A stretch of DNA of 51,766 nucleotides, from positions 1 through 51,766 of the forward strand of contig NZ_PEOG01000040.1 of assembly GCF_002761755.1 (NCBI RefSeq), read 5' to 3'. Source of the stretch: Roseateles chitinivorans. Its GTDB lineage: Bacteria; Pseudomonadota; Gammaproteobacteria; Burkholderiales; Burkholderiaceae_C. The notes under the pieces were generated by a model. It worked only from the letters and a program-made list of their open reading frames with translations. It did not search any database and was not told where the DNA came from. Shown here piece by piece: positions 7,978-20,059 of the stretch (within the stretch, counting starts at the first letter, position 1; the number at the start of each line of letters is the position of its first letter). The translations under genes and the position numbers were made by a program.

Positions 7978-9600
7978 ATGTCGAGGAAATCCATCGGACC
8001 GAACCGGTCCGCGCGCCTGCTGCTGTCCGCCGCCGCCGTCGGTGCCGCCGCCCTGATGGGCGCGGCCCTGCCCGCCCATGAGGCGCTCGCCGCCCCGCTG
8101 CGCTGGGCCGCGCAGAACGACGTGCTGACCCTGGACCCGCATTCGCAGAACCACAGCACGACCAACGCCATCTCGATGCATGCCTATGAAGGCCTGACGA
8201 GGTACGACCGCCAGTACCAGGTCGAGCCCGCGCTGGCCACCAAGTGGACGCAGAGGGGGCCCACGAGCTGGCGCTTCGAGCTGCGCAAGGGCGTCAAATT
8301 CCATGACGGCTCGCCGTTCACCGCCGACGACGTGGTGTTCTCCTTCCACCGCATCAAGCAGCCGGTGGGCACGATGCACCCGTTCGTGGCCGGCGTCGCC
8401 GACATCAAGAAGGTCGACAGCCACACCGTCGACGTGATCCTGTCCGCGCCCAATCCGATCGTGCTGCGGCAGTTCGTCGACTTCCGCATCATGAGCAGGA
8501 CCTGGGCGGAGAAGAACAAGGCGATCAACCTGCCGGACTTCAAGGCCAAGGAGGAGACCTTCGCCACGCGCAATGCCAACGGCACCGGCCCGTACCGGAT
8601 CACCGGCTGGCAGCCGGACCAGCGCATCACGATGGTCCAGAACAAGGACTGGTGGGACGCGAAGAACGCCACCAATGTCGACGAGGTGATCTACACGCCG
8701 ATCAAGTCGGACCCCACGCGCGTCGCCGCGCTGCTGTCGGGCGATGTGGACCTGCTGTCCGACATCCCGACCCAGGACGTGGGCCGCCTGAAGGCCGACG
8801 GCAAGCTGACGGTGCTGGAAGGCAGCGAGACCCGCACGATCTTCATCGGCATGGACCAGGGCAGCGAGCAGCTCAAGGGCAGCAACATCACCGGCAAGAA
8901 CCCCTTCAAGGACAAGCGGGTGCGCGAGGCGATGTCCCTGGCCATCGACCGCGAGGCGATCAAGCGCGCGACGATGCGCGGCTTGTCGGTGCCTGCGGGC
9001 ATCATGGTCGCCCCCGGCGTCAACGGCAATGCGCCGGACATCGACGTGCCGACCAAGGTCGATGCCGAGCGCGCCCGGAAGCTGCTGGCCGATGCCGGCT
9101 ACCCGAACGGCTTCGAGGTGCCGATGAACTGCCCCAACAACCGCTACGTCAACGACGAGGAGATCTGCCTCGCGGTGGTGTCGATGTGGAGCAAGGTCGG
9201 CATCAAGGCGCGGCTGCAGACCGAGTCCTTCAGCACCTTCAGCCCGAAGCTGCAGGCCTTCGAGTACCCGCTGTTCCTGTACGGCTGGGGCGTGCCCACC
9301 TATGACGCGCTGTACACGATGCAGTCGCTGGCGCGCACCCGCGTCGGCGGCGCGGACGGCAGCGGCAACTACTTCCGTCTCAGCGATGCCAAGCTCGACC
9401 AGATCATCGACGCGGCGAAGGTCGAGGGCGATGTCGCCAAGCGCAACGCGCTGCTGAAGGACGGCCTGGTGCGCATCCGCGACGAGGTGTTCTTCATCCC
9501 GCTGCACCACCAGGTGCGTCCGTGGGCGATGAAGAAGGGCGTCACCACGCCCCACCGCTCCGACGACCGGCCGGAAGCCCGCTTCACGACGATCAAGTGA
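7978..9600 (+). CDS. ABC transporter substrate-binding protein, peptide/oligopeptide type (copy 2)
   Basis: A 540-residue family-5 solute-binding protein, a clear tandem duplicate of the gene at 6180. Both mature proteins begin PLRW-AQNDVLTLDPHSQ and both end RPEARFTTIK. The signal peptide ends near ALA-APLRW. I place the start at the ATG at 7978 because AAGGGAG (7962-7968) is 9 nt upstream; an in-frame TTG at 7957 would put this ribosome site inside the gene. The copies diverge most in the ligand-facing middle regions, so they may bind different solutes for a shared permease. The permease is not in the window. Confidence 0.93.
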   Translation: MSRKSIGPNRSARLLLSAAAVGAAALMGAALPAHEALAAPLRWAAQNDVLTLDPHSQNHSTTNAISMHAYEGLTRYDRQYQVEPALATKWTQRGPTSWRFELRKGVKFHDGSPFTADDVVFSFHRIKQPVGTMHPFVAGVADIKKVDSHTVDVILSAPNPIVLRQFVDFRIMSRTWAEKNKAINLPDFKAKEETFATRNANGTGPYRITGWQPDQRITMVQNKDWWDAKNATNVDEVIYTPIKSDPTRVAALLSGDVDLLSDIPTQDVGRLKADGKLTVLEGSETRTIFIGMDQGSEQLKGSNITGKNPFKDKRVREAMSLAIDREAIKRATMRGLSVPAGIMVAPGVNGNAPDIDVPTKVDAERARKLLADAGYPNGFEVPMNCPNNRYVNDEEICLAVVSMWSKVGIKARLQTESFSTFSPKLQAFEYPLFLYGWGVPTYDALYTMQSLARTRVGGADGSGNYFRLSDAKLDQIIDAAKVEGDVAKRNALLKDGLVRIRDEVFFIPLHHQVRPWAMKKGVTTPHRSDDRPEARFTTIK

Positions 9601-9639
9601 TCGCCCGGTGATCGCCCGGTGATCGGGAAATGATCGGGA

Positions 9640-9661
9640 GGCGTCCGCTGCGGCGGACGCC
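9640..9661. terminator. Hairpin between convergent genes
   Basis: A perfect 9-bp stem GGCGTCCGC/GCGGACGCC with a TGCG loop, 40 bp after the binding-protein stop and 53 bp after the stop of the convergent kinase. No T run. Immediately before it (9599-9640) the 11-bp unit TGATCGCCCGG is repeated, then decays to TGATCGGGAAA and TGATCGGGAGG. Confidence 0.5.
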
Positions 9662-9714
9662 TTCGGCACCGCTGCGGCGCGTCGGCTGTTGTGCCCTGAA
9701 GGACCCGGCTCGCC

Positions 9715-12372
<2,658 letters not shown>

Positions 12373-12448
12373 GCTGCCTCCCTGAAGGCATGCCCGATCG
12401 ACTTGTGTGGACGGATGTTTGCCGATCGGCCTTCAGAAAGCAACCGCG

Positions 12449-15130
12449 TCAGCCGGGCACCCCTCCAAGCGCGCGCTCGACCAACGCCGCCTGCTGACGC
12501 CGATGGATCACCGGCGATGCGGTGGCGCCCGCCGCCGTCACCTCGCGCGAGACCTCGACAAGGCGCACGCCGGGCGGCCGCAGTGCGTCGAGCTCATCGC
12601 GGATGAACAGCCACGCCCCCTGATTGCGGGTCTCTTCCTGCACCCAGACAAGGTCCTGCACGGACGGATAACGGCGAAGCACCGCCGCGAGCGCGTCACG
12701 CGGAAAGGGATGGAGCTGCTCGACGCGCACCACGGCGATCGTCGTGTCGCCCCGCGCCTCGCGCCCGCGGAGCAAGTCGTACACGACCTTGCCGCTGCAC
12801 AGCACGACGCGCCGCACCTGCGCCGCCGCGGCGGCATCGATCGCCGTGTCGTCCAGCACCGGCTCGAAACGCCCCGCCGCGAGCGCGCCGACCGGCGTGT
12901 GACTGCGCGGCTCGGCCAGCAGCACCGCCTTGGGCGTCATCACGATCAGCGGCTTGCGCACCGGGTCGAAGGCCTGGCGCAACAGCAGCGAGGCGTATTG
13001 GCCGGAGGTCGACGGCATCGCCACGCGCAGGTTGTCCGCGCCGCACAGCAGCAGCAGCCGCGCGAGGAAACCGTTCGAGTGCTCCGGCCCGACGCCCTCG
13101 TAGCCATGAGGCAGCAGCACCGTCAACGCCGACGCGTCGCCCCACTTCTCCTCGCCGGAGCTGATGTACTGGTCGAGATAGACCTGCGCGCCGTTCACGA
13201 AGTCGCCGAACTGCGCCTCCCAGACCGTCATCGCGTCGCGGGCCTGAATGCTGTGGCCGTACTCGAAGCCCAGCACCGCCTCTTCCGACAGCACCGAGTT
13301 GTGGACCTCGAAGCGCCCGCCCGGCCCCGAGAAGCGCGTCAACGGCATCCACCTCGGCGGCACGTCGGCGCCGGCCTCGCCCTGGTGGTGCCACACCGCG
13401 TGACGATGGAGGAAGGTCCCCCGTTGCACGTCCAGGCCCGAGATGCGGACGTCGGTACCCGCGCGCAAGACCTGGGCCCAGGCCAGCGTCTCCGCGGTAC
13501 ACCAGTCGGCGGGCTGTCGAGCGTCGGCGGCCATCGCGCGCCAGCGCGTGGCCAGGTCGCGCAGCAGCGGATGCGGCTCGAAATCCGGCGGGAGGTCCGC
13601 CAGCGCTTCCAGCACGTCGGGCAGATCGACCCGCGGAGCGCGCTTGTCGGAGAGCGGCGCCGGCGCCTCGTCCATGGGCGCGGCGCCCGGCAGCGGCCGC
13701 GCCGGGTCGAAGGCGTCCACTCGAGCGGCGATCAGGGCCGTCTCCTCGGCGAGGAGCTGGCCCTCCTCGCGCAACCGCGCCGCATACAGGTCGGTGATGC
13801 CGGCTTTCGCCGGCATGCGCCGATACAGCGCCGGACTGGTCAGTTGCGGCACGTCGTGCTCCGAATGTCCCTGACGCCGATACCCGACCAGATCGATCAC
13901 GACATCGGTGCCGAAGCGCGCCCGGTAGTCGCTCGCCAGCCTCGCGGCGCGCAGCACGGCCTCGGGATCGTCGGCGCTGACCCTCAGCACCGGCGCGTCC
14001 ACGCTCCGCGTCGCATCGGTGCAATAGCGCGCCGCTGCCGCGTTCATCGGATTCGGCTCGGTGAAGCCGAGCTGGTTGTTGATCACGACGTGAACCACCC
14101 CGCCCACGCCGTAGCCGGCCTTCTGCCCCAGCGCGAGCGTTTCCATCACGACCCCCTGCCCCGCGAACGCGGCATCGCCGTGCAACACGATCGCCAGGCA
14201 GCGCTCCGGGCGTTCGCCGGCGGCCGAGCGGGCCGCCCGGGCCATGCCCACCACGACGGGATAGACGCTCTGCAGGTGCGAGGGATTGCTGGCGAGCCGC
14301 ACGCGGAGGGCGCCTGCGTCCGTGCGGACGCGATAGGTCCCGCCGAGGTGATACACCAGGTCGCGCTGGCGCTCGGGCCGCGCGGGCACCGCTTCGAAGT
14401 AGTCGAGGATCTCCTCCACCGGATGGCCCAGCAGGTTGACCAGCACGTTCACCCGCCCCCGATGCGGCATGCCCATCATCACCTGGTCCACCCCTTTTGC
14501 CGCCGCGGCGTCGAACAGCGTGTCGAGCAGCGGGAGCAACGCTTCGCAGCCCTCGAGCGAGAAGCGCTTGCCATGGGGAAAGCGCCGCGCCAGATGGCGC
14601 TCCCAGCCCTCCACGCGCGCGAGGCGCTCCAGCAACGCACGGGCCGCGTCCGGCGCGAGCGGCTCGCCGTCGGCCTCGAAGCGCGATCGCCACCAATGGC
14701 GCCGCACCTCATCGCGCACCGCGGACAGGTCGAGCGACAAGGCGCCGCAGTACAGCGCATTCAGCCGCGCGTGCAGCGACTGCGCATCGACGGCGCCCAG
14801 CACCCTCGCGCCATCGTCGGTGAGCGCGTCGTCGCGCCCCAACCCGAAGTTCTCCAACGCGAGCGGATCGACCGGCGTTGCGTCCTCACCGTCTACGCCG
14901 CCAGCGGCGACGCCCTCCCCTTCCGCCGGGCATTCACCTTGACTCAGCGGATCGAGCCGGGCCTGGCGATGCCCTTGATCGCGGAACGCGTCGATCAACG
15001 CGGCGACGCCGGGCCGAAGGCGCGGCCCGGCGGCCGCTGGCGATGCGCCTGCCTCCGATGGATCGGTATCGCGATCGAAGCGGCAGCGATGGGCCCAGGC
15101 ATGGCGCCCGAACGAGGTATTCACGGACAT
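12449..15130 (-). CDS. Second 2-oxoglutarate dehydrogenase-like E1 (ThDP-dependent 2-oxoacid decarboxylase/dehydrogenase), lacking the N-terminal E2-binding segment
   Basis: 893 residues from the ATG at 15130, chosen because AAGGGAG sits 6 nt upstream; the frame stays open to 15364 without a better start. It is homologous over its core to SucA at 349-3201: GMPHRGRVNVLVN, HGDAAFAGQG, NNQLGFTEPN, GHSEHDVPQLTSP, FLHRHAVWHHQ, NSVLSEEAVLGFEYGHS and SALTVLLPHGYEG are all present, so ThDP binding and decarboxylation look intact. The N-terminus differs: it lacks the SYLFGG...YVEEMYEQYL segment of SucA and instead has a variable arginine/alanine-rich stretch. No E2 or E3 gene accompanies it. It may be a diverged or standalone 2-oxoacid decarboxylase, or an E1 with a different substrate; which is unknown. 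Confidence 0.88.
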   Translation of the reverse strand: MSVNTSFGRHAWAHRCRFDRDTDPSEAGASPAAAGPRLRPGVAALIDAFRDQGHRQARLDPLSQGECPAEGEGVAAGGVDGEDATPVDPLALENFGLGRDDALTDDGARVLGAVDAQSLHARLNALYCGALSLDLSAVRDEVRRHWWRSRFEADGEPLAPDAARALLERLARVEGWERHLARRFPHGKRFSLEGCEALLPLLDTLFDAAAAKGVDQVMMGMPHRGRVNVLVNLLGHPVEEILDYFEAVPARPERQRDLVYHLGGTYRVRTDAGALRVRLASNPSHLQSVYPVVVGMARAARSAAGERPERCLAIVLHGDAAFAGQGVVMETLALGQKAGYGVGGVVHVVINNQLGFTEPNPMNAAAARYCTDATRSVDAPVLRVSADDPEAVLRAARLASDYRARFGTDVVIDLVGYRRQGHSEHDVPQLTSPALYRRMPAKAGITDLYAARLREEGQLLAEETALIAARVDAFDPARPLPGAAPMDEAPAPLSDKRAPRVDLPDVLEALADLPPDFEPHPLLRDLATRWRAMAADARQPADWCTAETLAWAQVLRAGTDVRISGLDVQRGTFLHRHAVWHHQGEAGADVPPRWMPLTRFSGPGGRFEVHNSVLSEEAVLGFEYGHSIQARDAMTVWEAQFGDFVNGAQVYLDQYISSGEEKWGDASALTVLLPHGYEGVGPEHSNGFLARLLLLCGADNLRVAMPSTSGQYASLLLRQAFDPVRKPLIVMTPKAVLLAEPRSHTPVGALAAGRFEPVLDDTAIDAAAAAQVRRVVLCSGKVVYDLLRGREARGDTTIAVVRVEQLHPFPRDALAAVLRRYPSVQDLVWVQEETRNQGAWLFIRDELDALRPPGVRLVEVSREVTAAGATASPVIHRRQQAALVERALGGVPG

Positions 15131-15332
15131 GTCGACTCCCTTGACGTTGACTGAGGTGGCTCGGATGAGCCTGCTCGTCACGCCTCCGGACGGCCCGTGG
15201 CGCTCTGCGGCGCCTGTGCCGCTGCACCGCCACCTTTGGGCAAGGCGGCGGTCAGCCGGCGGTCGGATCCTCCCGGACTGCGCGACATCCGGCTCTGCGG
15301 CCGGTCCTGTCTCCAGTCCCCTCCAACCTGTC

Positions 15333-15353
15333 GGCGGCCCTGCGCGGGCCGCC
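15333..15353 (-). terminator. Terminator-like hairpin after the chemotaxis receptor gene
   Basis: GGCGGCCC/GGGCCGCC stem of 8 bp around a 5-nt loop, 8 bp past the stop at 15361. No T run. The rest of the 230-bp gap (15131-15332) should contain the promoter of the second E1, but I see no convincing -35/-10 pair. Confidence 0.5.
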
Positions 15354-15360
15354 CGCGGTG

Positions 15361-16902
15361 TCACAGCGCGAAGGCGCGCACCGCGTCGTTCAGTTGCTGC
15401 GCCTGCGCCTGCAGCGCGCGCGCCGCGGCGGTGCTCTGCTCCACCATGGCGGCGTTCTTCTGCGTCGAGTCGTCCATCTGGACCACCGCCACATTCACCT
15501 GCTCGATGCCGGCGCTCTGCTCGCGGCTGGAGCTGCTGATCTCCGCCACGATGTGGCTCACCTGGCGGATGCTGCCCACCACCTGCTGCATCGTTTCGCC
15601 GGCCTGCTCGACCATGCGGCCGCCGGCCTCGACCTGCTCGACCGAGTCGTCGATCAGCCGCTTGATCTCCTTGGCAGCGGTCGCGCTGCGCTGCGCCAGG
15701 CTGCGGACCTCCGAGGCCACCACTGCGAAGCCGCGCCCCTGCTCGCCGGCGCGCGCCGCCTCGACCGCCGCGTTGAGCGCCAGGATGTTGGTCTGGAACG
15801 CGATGCCGTCGATGACGCCGATGATCTCGACGATGCGGCGCGAGGCCGCGGAGATCGAGCTCATCGTCTCGACCACCTGGCCGACGACCTCGCCCCCCTG
15901 GGTGGCAATGCCGGAGGCGGACGACGCCGAGCGATCGGCCTCGCCGGCGTTGTCGGCACTCAGCCGCACCGACGAGGTCAGCTGCTCCATGGCCGATGCC
16001 GTCTGCTGCAGCGCCGCGGCCTGCTGCTCGGTGCGCGCCGCCAGGTCCTGGTTGCCCTGCGCGACTTCCTGCGCCGCGTTGGCGATCGTGTCGGCGCCGC
16101 TGCGCACCTCGGTAACGATGCGGTGCAGGTTCTCGACCATGTGCTGCAAAGCGGCGGTCAGGCGCGCCACCTCGTCCTTGCCGCTGGCGCGCACGCGCGC
16201 GGTGAGGTCGCCGGCGGCGACCCGCTCGGCCAGTTCGATCGCGCGCTCGATCGGCTGCGTGATCGAGCGCGTGATGAAGAACGCGGTCACCGCGCCCACC
16301 AGCAGGGCCAGCGCCGAGGCGACCACCATGTCCACCTTGGCGGCGCGCGAGCGCTCATTGGCCTGCGCCACGTCGGCGGCCATGCGCGCGGCCTGGAAGT
16401 CGACCATCTTGTCGATCAGCGCGTAGTACCGCGCCTGCGGTCCCGCCATCTGCTCCTGGTACGCGGCCATCGCGCCATCGCGATCGCCTGCCGCCAGCAG
16501 GTCGAAGACCTTGCGCACCACCGCGCCATAAGCCTTGCGCGCATCGGACTGCTCGGCGAAGAGCCGCTTGCTGTCCTCGTCACCCAGCATCTTCTCCAGT
16601 CGCGCCAGGTTCTCCGAATTGGTCTGGCGGATGACGGCGTAGTCGTCCATGTACTTCTTGGCGGCCTCAGGCGTGCTTGCCAGCAGCAGGCGCCCGATCG
16701 TGGTCGCGCCGCGGTCCCCGACGCTCTTGACCTGGTTGGTCAGCGCGATCAGCGCATAACGGTCCTCGACCACGCGACCCATCGTGTCGTTGACGCCATC
16801 GATCACACGGATGCCTACCCCGAGGATCACCAGCAGCAGGATGAAAACGACGGCGAAGGCGCCGGCGAGGCGCGATCCGATCCGGACGTCGGCCAATTTC
16901 AT
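15361..16902 (-). CDS. Methyl-accepting chemotaxis protein with a four-helix-bundle sensor
   Basis: 513 residues with Tsr/Tar topology: TM1 about 11-32, a periplasmic helical domain of about 160 residues (4HB_MCP type), TM2 about 192-212 ([19 protein letters not shown]), a HAMP domain starting at [22 protein letters not shown], and a signalling hairpin. The hairpin tip [19 protein letters not shown] and following [19 protein letters not shown] are near-invariant in the family. The C-terminus ends NDAVRAFAL without a CheR-binding pentapeptide, so methylation would rely on other receptors' tethers. Start ATG with AGGGAGAG upstream. The ligand is unknown. No che genes are adjacent; the neighbour downstream is the second E1. 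Confidence 0.95.
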   Translation of the reverse strand: MKLADVRIGSRLAGAFAVVFILLLVILGVGIRVIDGVNDTMGRVVEDRYALIALTNQVKSVGDRGATTIGRLLLASTPEAAKKYMDDYAVIRQTNSENLARLEKMLGDEDSKRLFAEQSDARKAYGAVVRKVFDLLAAGDRDGAMAAYQEQMAGPQARYYALIDKMVDFQAARMAADVAQANERSRAAKVDMVVASALALLVGAVTAFFITRSITQPIERAIELAERVAAGDLTARVRASGKDEVARLTAALQHMVENLHRIVTEVRSGADTIANAAQEVAQGNQDLAARTEQQAAALQQTASAMEQLTSSVRLSADNAGEADRSASSASGIATQGGEVVGQVVETMSSISAASRRIVEIIGVIDGIAFQTNILALNAAVEAARAGEQGRGFAVVASEVRSLAQRSATAAKEIKRLIDDSVEQVEAGGRMVEQAGETMQQVVGSIRQVSHIVAEISSSSREQSAGIEQVNVAVVQMDDSTQKNAAMVEQSTAAARALQAQAQQLNDAVRAFAL

Positions 16903-17134
16903 GAATCACTCTCCCTGGACGAAAAAGGCGGTTTGCCTGTTGGAATGTCTTTCGATCTAACCATTCCTTACATTTCCGGTCCATCTCTTCCGACAATGTG
17001 GGACGTTGATTCACACTATGAAATTGGAAAGTCGAGAACTTTTCAACGAATCACGCCCGGTGGGAGAGGTGGGAGCATTCCGACAAGCGCCCACGGACAC
17101 CGCAGGTCGCACGGAAAAGCGCGGGCACAAACGA

Positions 17135-17159
17135 CAACGCCCCGCAAAGCGGGGCGTTG
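17135..17159 (-). terminator. Intrinsic terminator after the nitronate monooxygenase gene
   Basis: A perfect 11-bp stem CAACGCCCCGC/GCGGGGCGTTG with an AAA loop, 23 bp past the gene stop. The minus-strand tail is TCGTTTGTG. The remaining stretch 16903-17134, upstream of the chemotaxis gene, is less GC-rich than its surroundings. I found no gene and no clear sigma28 promoter there. Confidence 0.75.
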
Positions 17160-17181
17160 GAGGGAGCGCGTCAGCGGTCGG

Positions 17182-18135
17182 TCAGGTCAGCGCGAGGCGT
17201 TGACGGGCGGCGTGGTACTCGCGGCCGAAGCGCGCGACGAGCTCGCCGGCGGGCAGCACCTCGCGGATCGCGCCGATGCCCTGGCCGCTACCCCACACGT
17301 CCTTCCAGGCCTTCGCGCCGTTGCCGCCGAAGTTCATCTTCGTCGGGTCGCTCTCGGGCAGGTTCTCCGGATCGAGGCCGGCCTTCACGATCGAGCCCTT
17401 CAGGTAGTTGCCGTGCACGCCGGTAAACAGGTTGCTGTACACGATGTCGTCGCTGTTGCTCTCGACGATCATCTGCTTGTACTCGTCGGCCGCGCGCGCC
17501 TCCTCGGTCGCGATGAAGGCCGAGCCGATGTACGCGAGGTCCGCGCCCATCGCCTGCGCCGCCAGGATCGCGTCGCCGCTGGCCATCGAGCCCGACAGCG
17601 CCAGCGGGCCGTCGAACCACTCGCGGATCTCCTGGATCAGCGCGAACGGGCTCTTCACGCCGGCATGGCCGCCCGCGCCGGCCGCCACGGCGATCAGGCC
17701 GTCGGCGCCCTTCTCGATGGCCTTGCGCGCGAACTTGTTGTTGATGATGTCGTGCAGCACGATGCCGCCCCAGCCATGCACCGCGGCATTGACGTCCTCG
17801 CGCGCCCCCAGCGAGGTGATCACGATCGGCACCTTGTACTTGGCGCACAGGGCCATGTCGTGCTCGAGCCGGTCGTTGCTCTTGTGCACGATCTGGTTGA
17901 TCGCGAACGGCGCCGCCGGCGACTCCGGATGCGCGCGGTCATGGGCGGCCAGCGTCTCGGTGATCTCGGCCAGCCACTCGTCGAGCAGCTCGGCCGGACG
18001 CGCGTTGAGCGCCGGCATCGAGCCGACGATCCCGGCCTTGCATTGCGCGATCACCAGCTTCGGATTGCTGATGATGAACAGCGGCGAGCCGATCACCGGC
18101 AGACGCAGGGTGTTGAACAGCGGGGGAAGTGCCAC
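17182..18135 (-). CDS. Nitronate monooxygenase family protein (FMN-dependent, 2-nitropropane dioxygenase type)
   Basis: A 317-residue TIM-barrel flavoprotein. I set the start at the GTG at 18135 (protein begins ALPPLFNTLRLPVIGSPLF) because GAGGAG lies 8 nt upstream; a longer reading to 18180 has no ribosome site. Family features are the N-terminal LPVIGSPLFIISNP, the FMN phosphate-binding AAGAGGHAG and GADLAYIGSAFIATEEA. The family oxidises alkyl nitronates, but many members in acyl-CoA gene clusters have other or unknown roles. It is the last gene of etfB-etfA-acyl-CoA dehydrogenase-this gene, all minus, so a flavin-linked role in acid catabolism is a fair inference. The perfect terminator downstream fits the end of the operon. 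Confidence 0.88.
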   Translation of the reverse strand: MALPPLFNTLRLPVIGSPLFIISNPKLVIAQCKAGIVGSMPALNARPAELLDEWLAEITETLAAHDRAHPESPAAPFAINQIVHKSNDRLEHDMALCAKYKVPIVITSLGAREDVNAAVHGWGGIVLHDIINNKFARKAIEKGADGLIAVAAGAGGHAGVKSPFALIQEIREWFDGPLALSGSMASGDAILAAQAMGADLAYIGSAFIATEEARAADEYKQMIVESNSDDIVYSNLFTGVHGNYLKGSIVKAGLDPENLPESDPTKMNFGGNGAKAWKDVWGSGQGIGAIREVLPAGELVARFGREYHAARQRLALT

Positions 18136-18183
18136 CTCGGAATCTCCTCGGGTCAAGTCGACGGATCGTTGCCGTCCCATGGT

Positions 18184-18216
18184 GGCCCCTGCGCGCGCGA
18201 CGCGGCGTCGCGCAGG
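18184..18216 (-). terminator. Imperfect hairpin between acyl-CoA dehydrogenase and nitronate monooxygenase genes
   Basis: CCCCTGCG...CGACGC pairs with GCGTCGCGCAGGGG with a 4-nt bulge. It lies 31 bp past the acyl-CoA dehydrogenase stop and has no T run. It may be a weak terminator or an mRNA-stabilising hairpin within the operon. Confidence 0.4.
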
Positions 18217-18247
18217 GGACGTTGCGATCAGGTCGGGGCGCGGCGGC

Positions 18248-20041
18248 TCAGAAGGCGTCGACCGGCAGCGCCATCACGCTGCCCGCGCCGTTCACCACGG
18301 CGTCGCGCTGCGCGGCGCAGCGCGGCAGGATGTGCTCGGCGTAGAAGCGCGCGGTGGCGATCTTGGCCTCCATGAAGGCGACGTCCTGGCCGGCGGCCTT
18401 GAGCTCCTGCGCCGCCAGCAGCGAGCGCGCCAGCTGCCAGCCGGCCATCAGGTTGCCGCCCACCATCAGGTAGGGCACCGAGCCCGCGAAGGCCGCATTG
18501 GGATTGGCCTTGCCGTTGGCCGCGATGAAGTCGACGACCTCGACGAAGGCCGCGCGCGCCGCCGCCAGCTGCGCCCGCACCGCCAGCGCGTCGGCACTGC
18601 CGCTGGCGGCCAGCGCGCCCTCGGTCTCCTCGACCTGCGCCGCGACGCTGCGGGCGAACGCGCCGCCGTCGCGCACCGTCTTGCGGCCGACCAGGTCGTT
18701 GGCCTGGATGGCCGTCGTCCCTTCGTAGATCGGCAGGATGCGCGCGTCGCGGTAGTACTGCGCCGCGCCGGTTTCCTCGATGAAGCCCATGCCGCCGTGC
18801 ACCTGCACGCCCAGCGAGGTGACCTCCAGGCTCATCTCGGTGCTGTAGCCCTTGACCAGCGGCACCATGAATTCATAGAAGGCCTGCGCCTGCTTGCGGG
18901 TCTCGACATCCTCATGGTGATGCGCCATGTCGTAGGCCGCGGCCGCGTCGATGGCCATCGCGCGGCAGCCCTCGACCAGCGCCCGCTGCGTCATCAGCAT
19001 GCGGCGCACGTCGGGGTGATGGATGATCGCCGCGGCCTCCTTGGACGAGCCGTCCACCGGCCGCGACTGCACCCGGTCCTTGGCATACTCGACCGCCTTC
19101 TGGTAGGCGCGATCCGCCACCGCGATGCCCTGCACGCCGACGCCGAAACGCGCGGCGTTCATCATGATGAACATGTACTCGAGGCCGCGGTTCTCCTCGC
19201 CGATCAGGGTGCCGATGGCGCCGCCGTGATCGCCGAACTGCAGCACTGCGGTCGGGCTGGCCTTGATGCCGAGCTTGTGCTCGATCGACACGCAGTGCGC
19301 GTCGTTGCGCGCGCCCAGCGAGCCGTCCGCATTGACCAGGAACTTGGGGACCAGGAACAGGCTGATGCCCTTCACGCCCTCCGGCGCGCCGGGGATGCGC
19401 GCCAGCACCAGGTGGACGATGTTGTCCGCCATGTCGTGCTCGCCCCAGGTGATGAAGATCTTGGTGCCGAAGACCTTGTAGGTGCCGTCGCCCTGCGGCT
19501 CGGCGCGGGTGCGCACCATCGCCAGGTCCGAGCCGGCCTGCGGCTCGGTCAGGTTCATCGTGCCGGTCCACTCGCCGGAGATCAGCTTGGGGATGAAGGT
19601 CTGCTTCTGCTCCTCGGAGCCCGCGACCAGCAGCGCCTCGATCGCGCCGTCGGTCAGCAGCGGGCACAGCGCGAAGCTGACGTTGGCGGCCTGCACGATC
19701 TCGCCGCAGGCGGCGCCGATCGTCTTGGGCAGGCCCTGGCCGCCGTAGGCCTCCGGATGCTGCAGCCCCTGCCAGCCGCCCTCGACGTACTGCCTGAACG
19801 CGGCCTTGAAGCCCGGCGTCGCGAAGACCTCGCCGTTCTTCCAGGTCGACGGGTTCTTGTCGCCTTCGACGTTCAGTGGGGCAATGACGTCCTCGTTGAG
19901 CTTGGCCGATTCCTCGAGCACCGCCTGGGCGGTGTCCAGGCCGTGATCGGCGAAGGCGGGGATCTGCGCGGCGAGGTCCTGCAGGCCAGCCAGGGCCTGC
20001 ATGTCGAACAGCATGTCCTTGATCGGGGCGCGGTAGGTCAT
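18248..20041 (-). CDS. Acyl-CoA dehydrogenase (long form with C-terminal extension)
   Basis: A 597-residue FAD enzyme that forms the 2,3-double bond of an acyl-CoA and passes electrons to ETF. The start is the ATG at 20041 (MTYRAPIKDMLFDM) with CGGAGA upstream; the frame extends further but without support. Signatures are the FAD/substrate motif GTMNLTEPQAGSDLAMVRTRA, FITWGEHDMADN, a Glu-containing VHGGMGFIEETGAAQYYRDARILPIYEGTTAIQANDLVGRKT, and a C-terminal extra domain of about 130 residues as in DmdC-like long acyl-CoA dehydrogenases. Substrate chain length cannot be read. It follows etfB-etfA in the same orientation, its natural electron acceptor. A strong T-tailed hairpin separates etfA from this gene. 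Confidence 0.94.
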   Translation of the reverse strand: MTYRAPIKDMLFDMQALAGLQDLAAQIPAFADHGLDTAQAVLEESAKLNEDVIAPLNVEGDKNPSTWKNGEVFATPGFKAAFRQYVEGGWQGLQHPEAYGGQGLPKTIGAACGEIVQAANVSFALCPLLTDGAIEALLVAGSEEQKQTFIPKLISGEWTGTMNLTEPQAGSDLAMVRTRAEPQGDGTYKVFGTKIFITWGEHDMADNIVHLVLARIPGAPEGVKGISLFLVPKFLVNADGSLGARNDAHCVSIEHKLGIKASPTAVLQFGDHGGAIGTLIGEENRGLEYMFIMMNAARFGVGVQGIAVADRAYQKAVEYAKDRVQSRPVDGSSKEAAAIIHHPDVRRMLMTQRALVEGCRAMAIDAAAAYDMAHHHEDVETRKQAQAFYEFMVPLVKGYSTEMSLEVTSLGVQVHGGMGFIEETGAAQYYRDARILPIYEGTTAIQANDLVGRKTVRDGGAFARSVAAQVEETEGALAASGSADALAVRAQLAAARAAFVEVVDFIAANGKANPNAAFAGSVPYLMVGGNLMAGWQLARSLLAAQELKAAGQDVAFMEAKIATARFYAEHILPRCAAQRDAVVNGAGSVMALPVDAF

Positions 20042-20059
20042 GGGGGTTGTCTCCGGATG

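Noticed and set aside
15131..15364. N-terminal extension of the second E1 up to 15364
   Set aside because: The extension is Arg/Gly/Pro-rich noncoding-like sequence overlapping the upstream gene's stop; the ATG at 15130 has a strong ribosome site.
16903..17134. Sigma28 (FliA) promoter for the chemotaxis receptor
   Set aside because: I searched the minus strand for TAAA-n15-GCCGATAA-like spacing and found no acceptable match.
17006..17203. Small plus-strand frame between the chemotaxis and nitronate monooxygenase genes
   Set aside because: It covers the perfect terminator at 17135-17159, has no ribosome site and no recognisable protein features.
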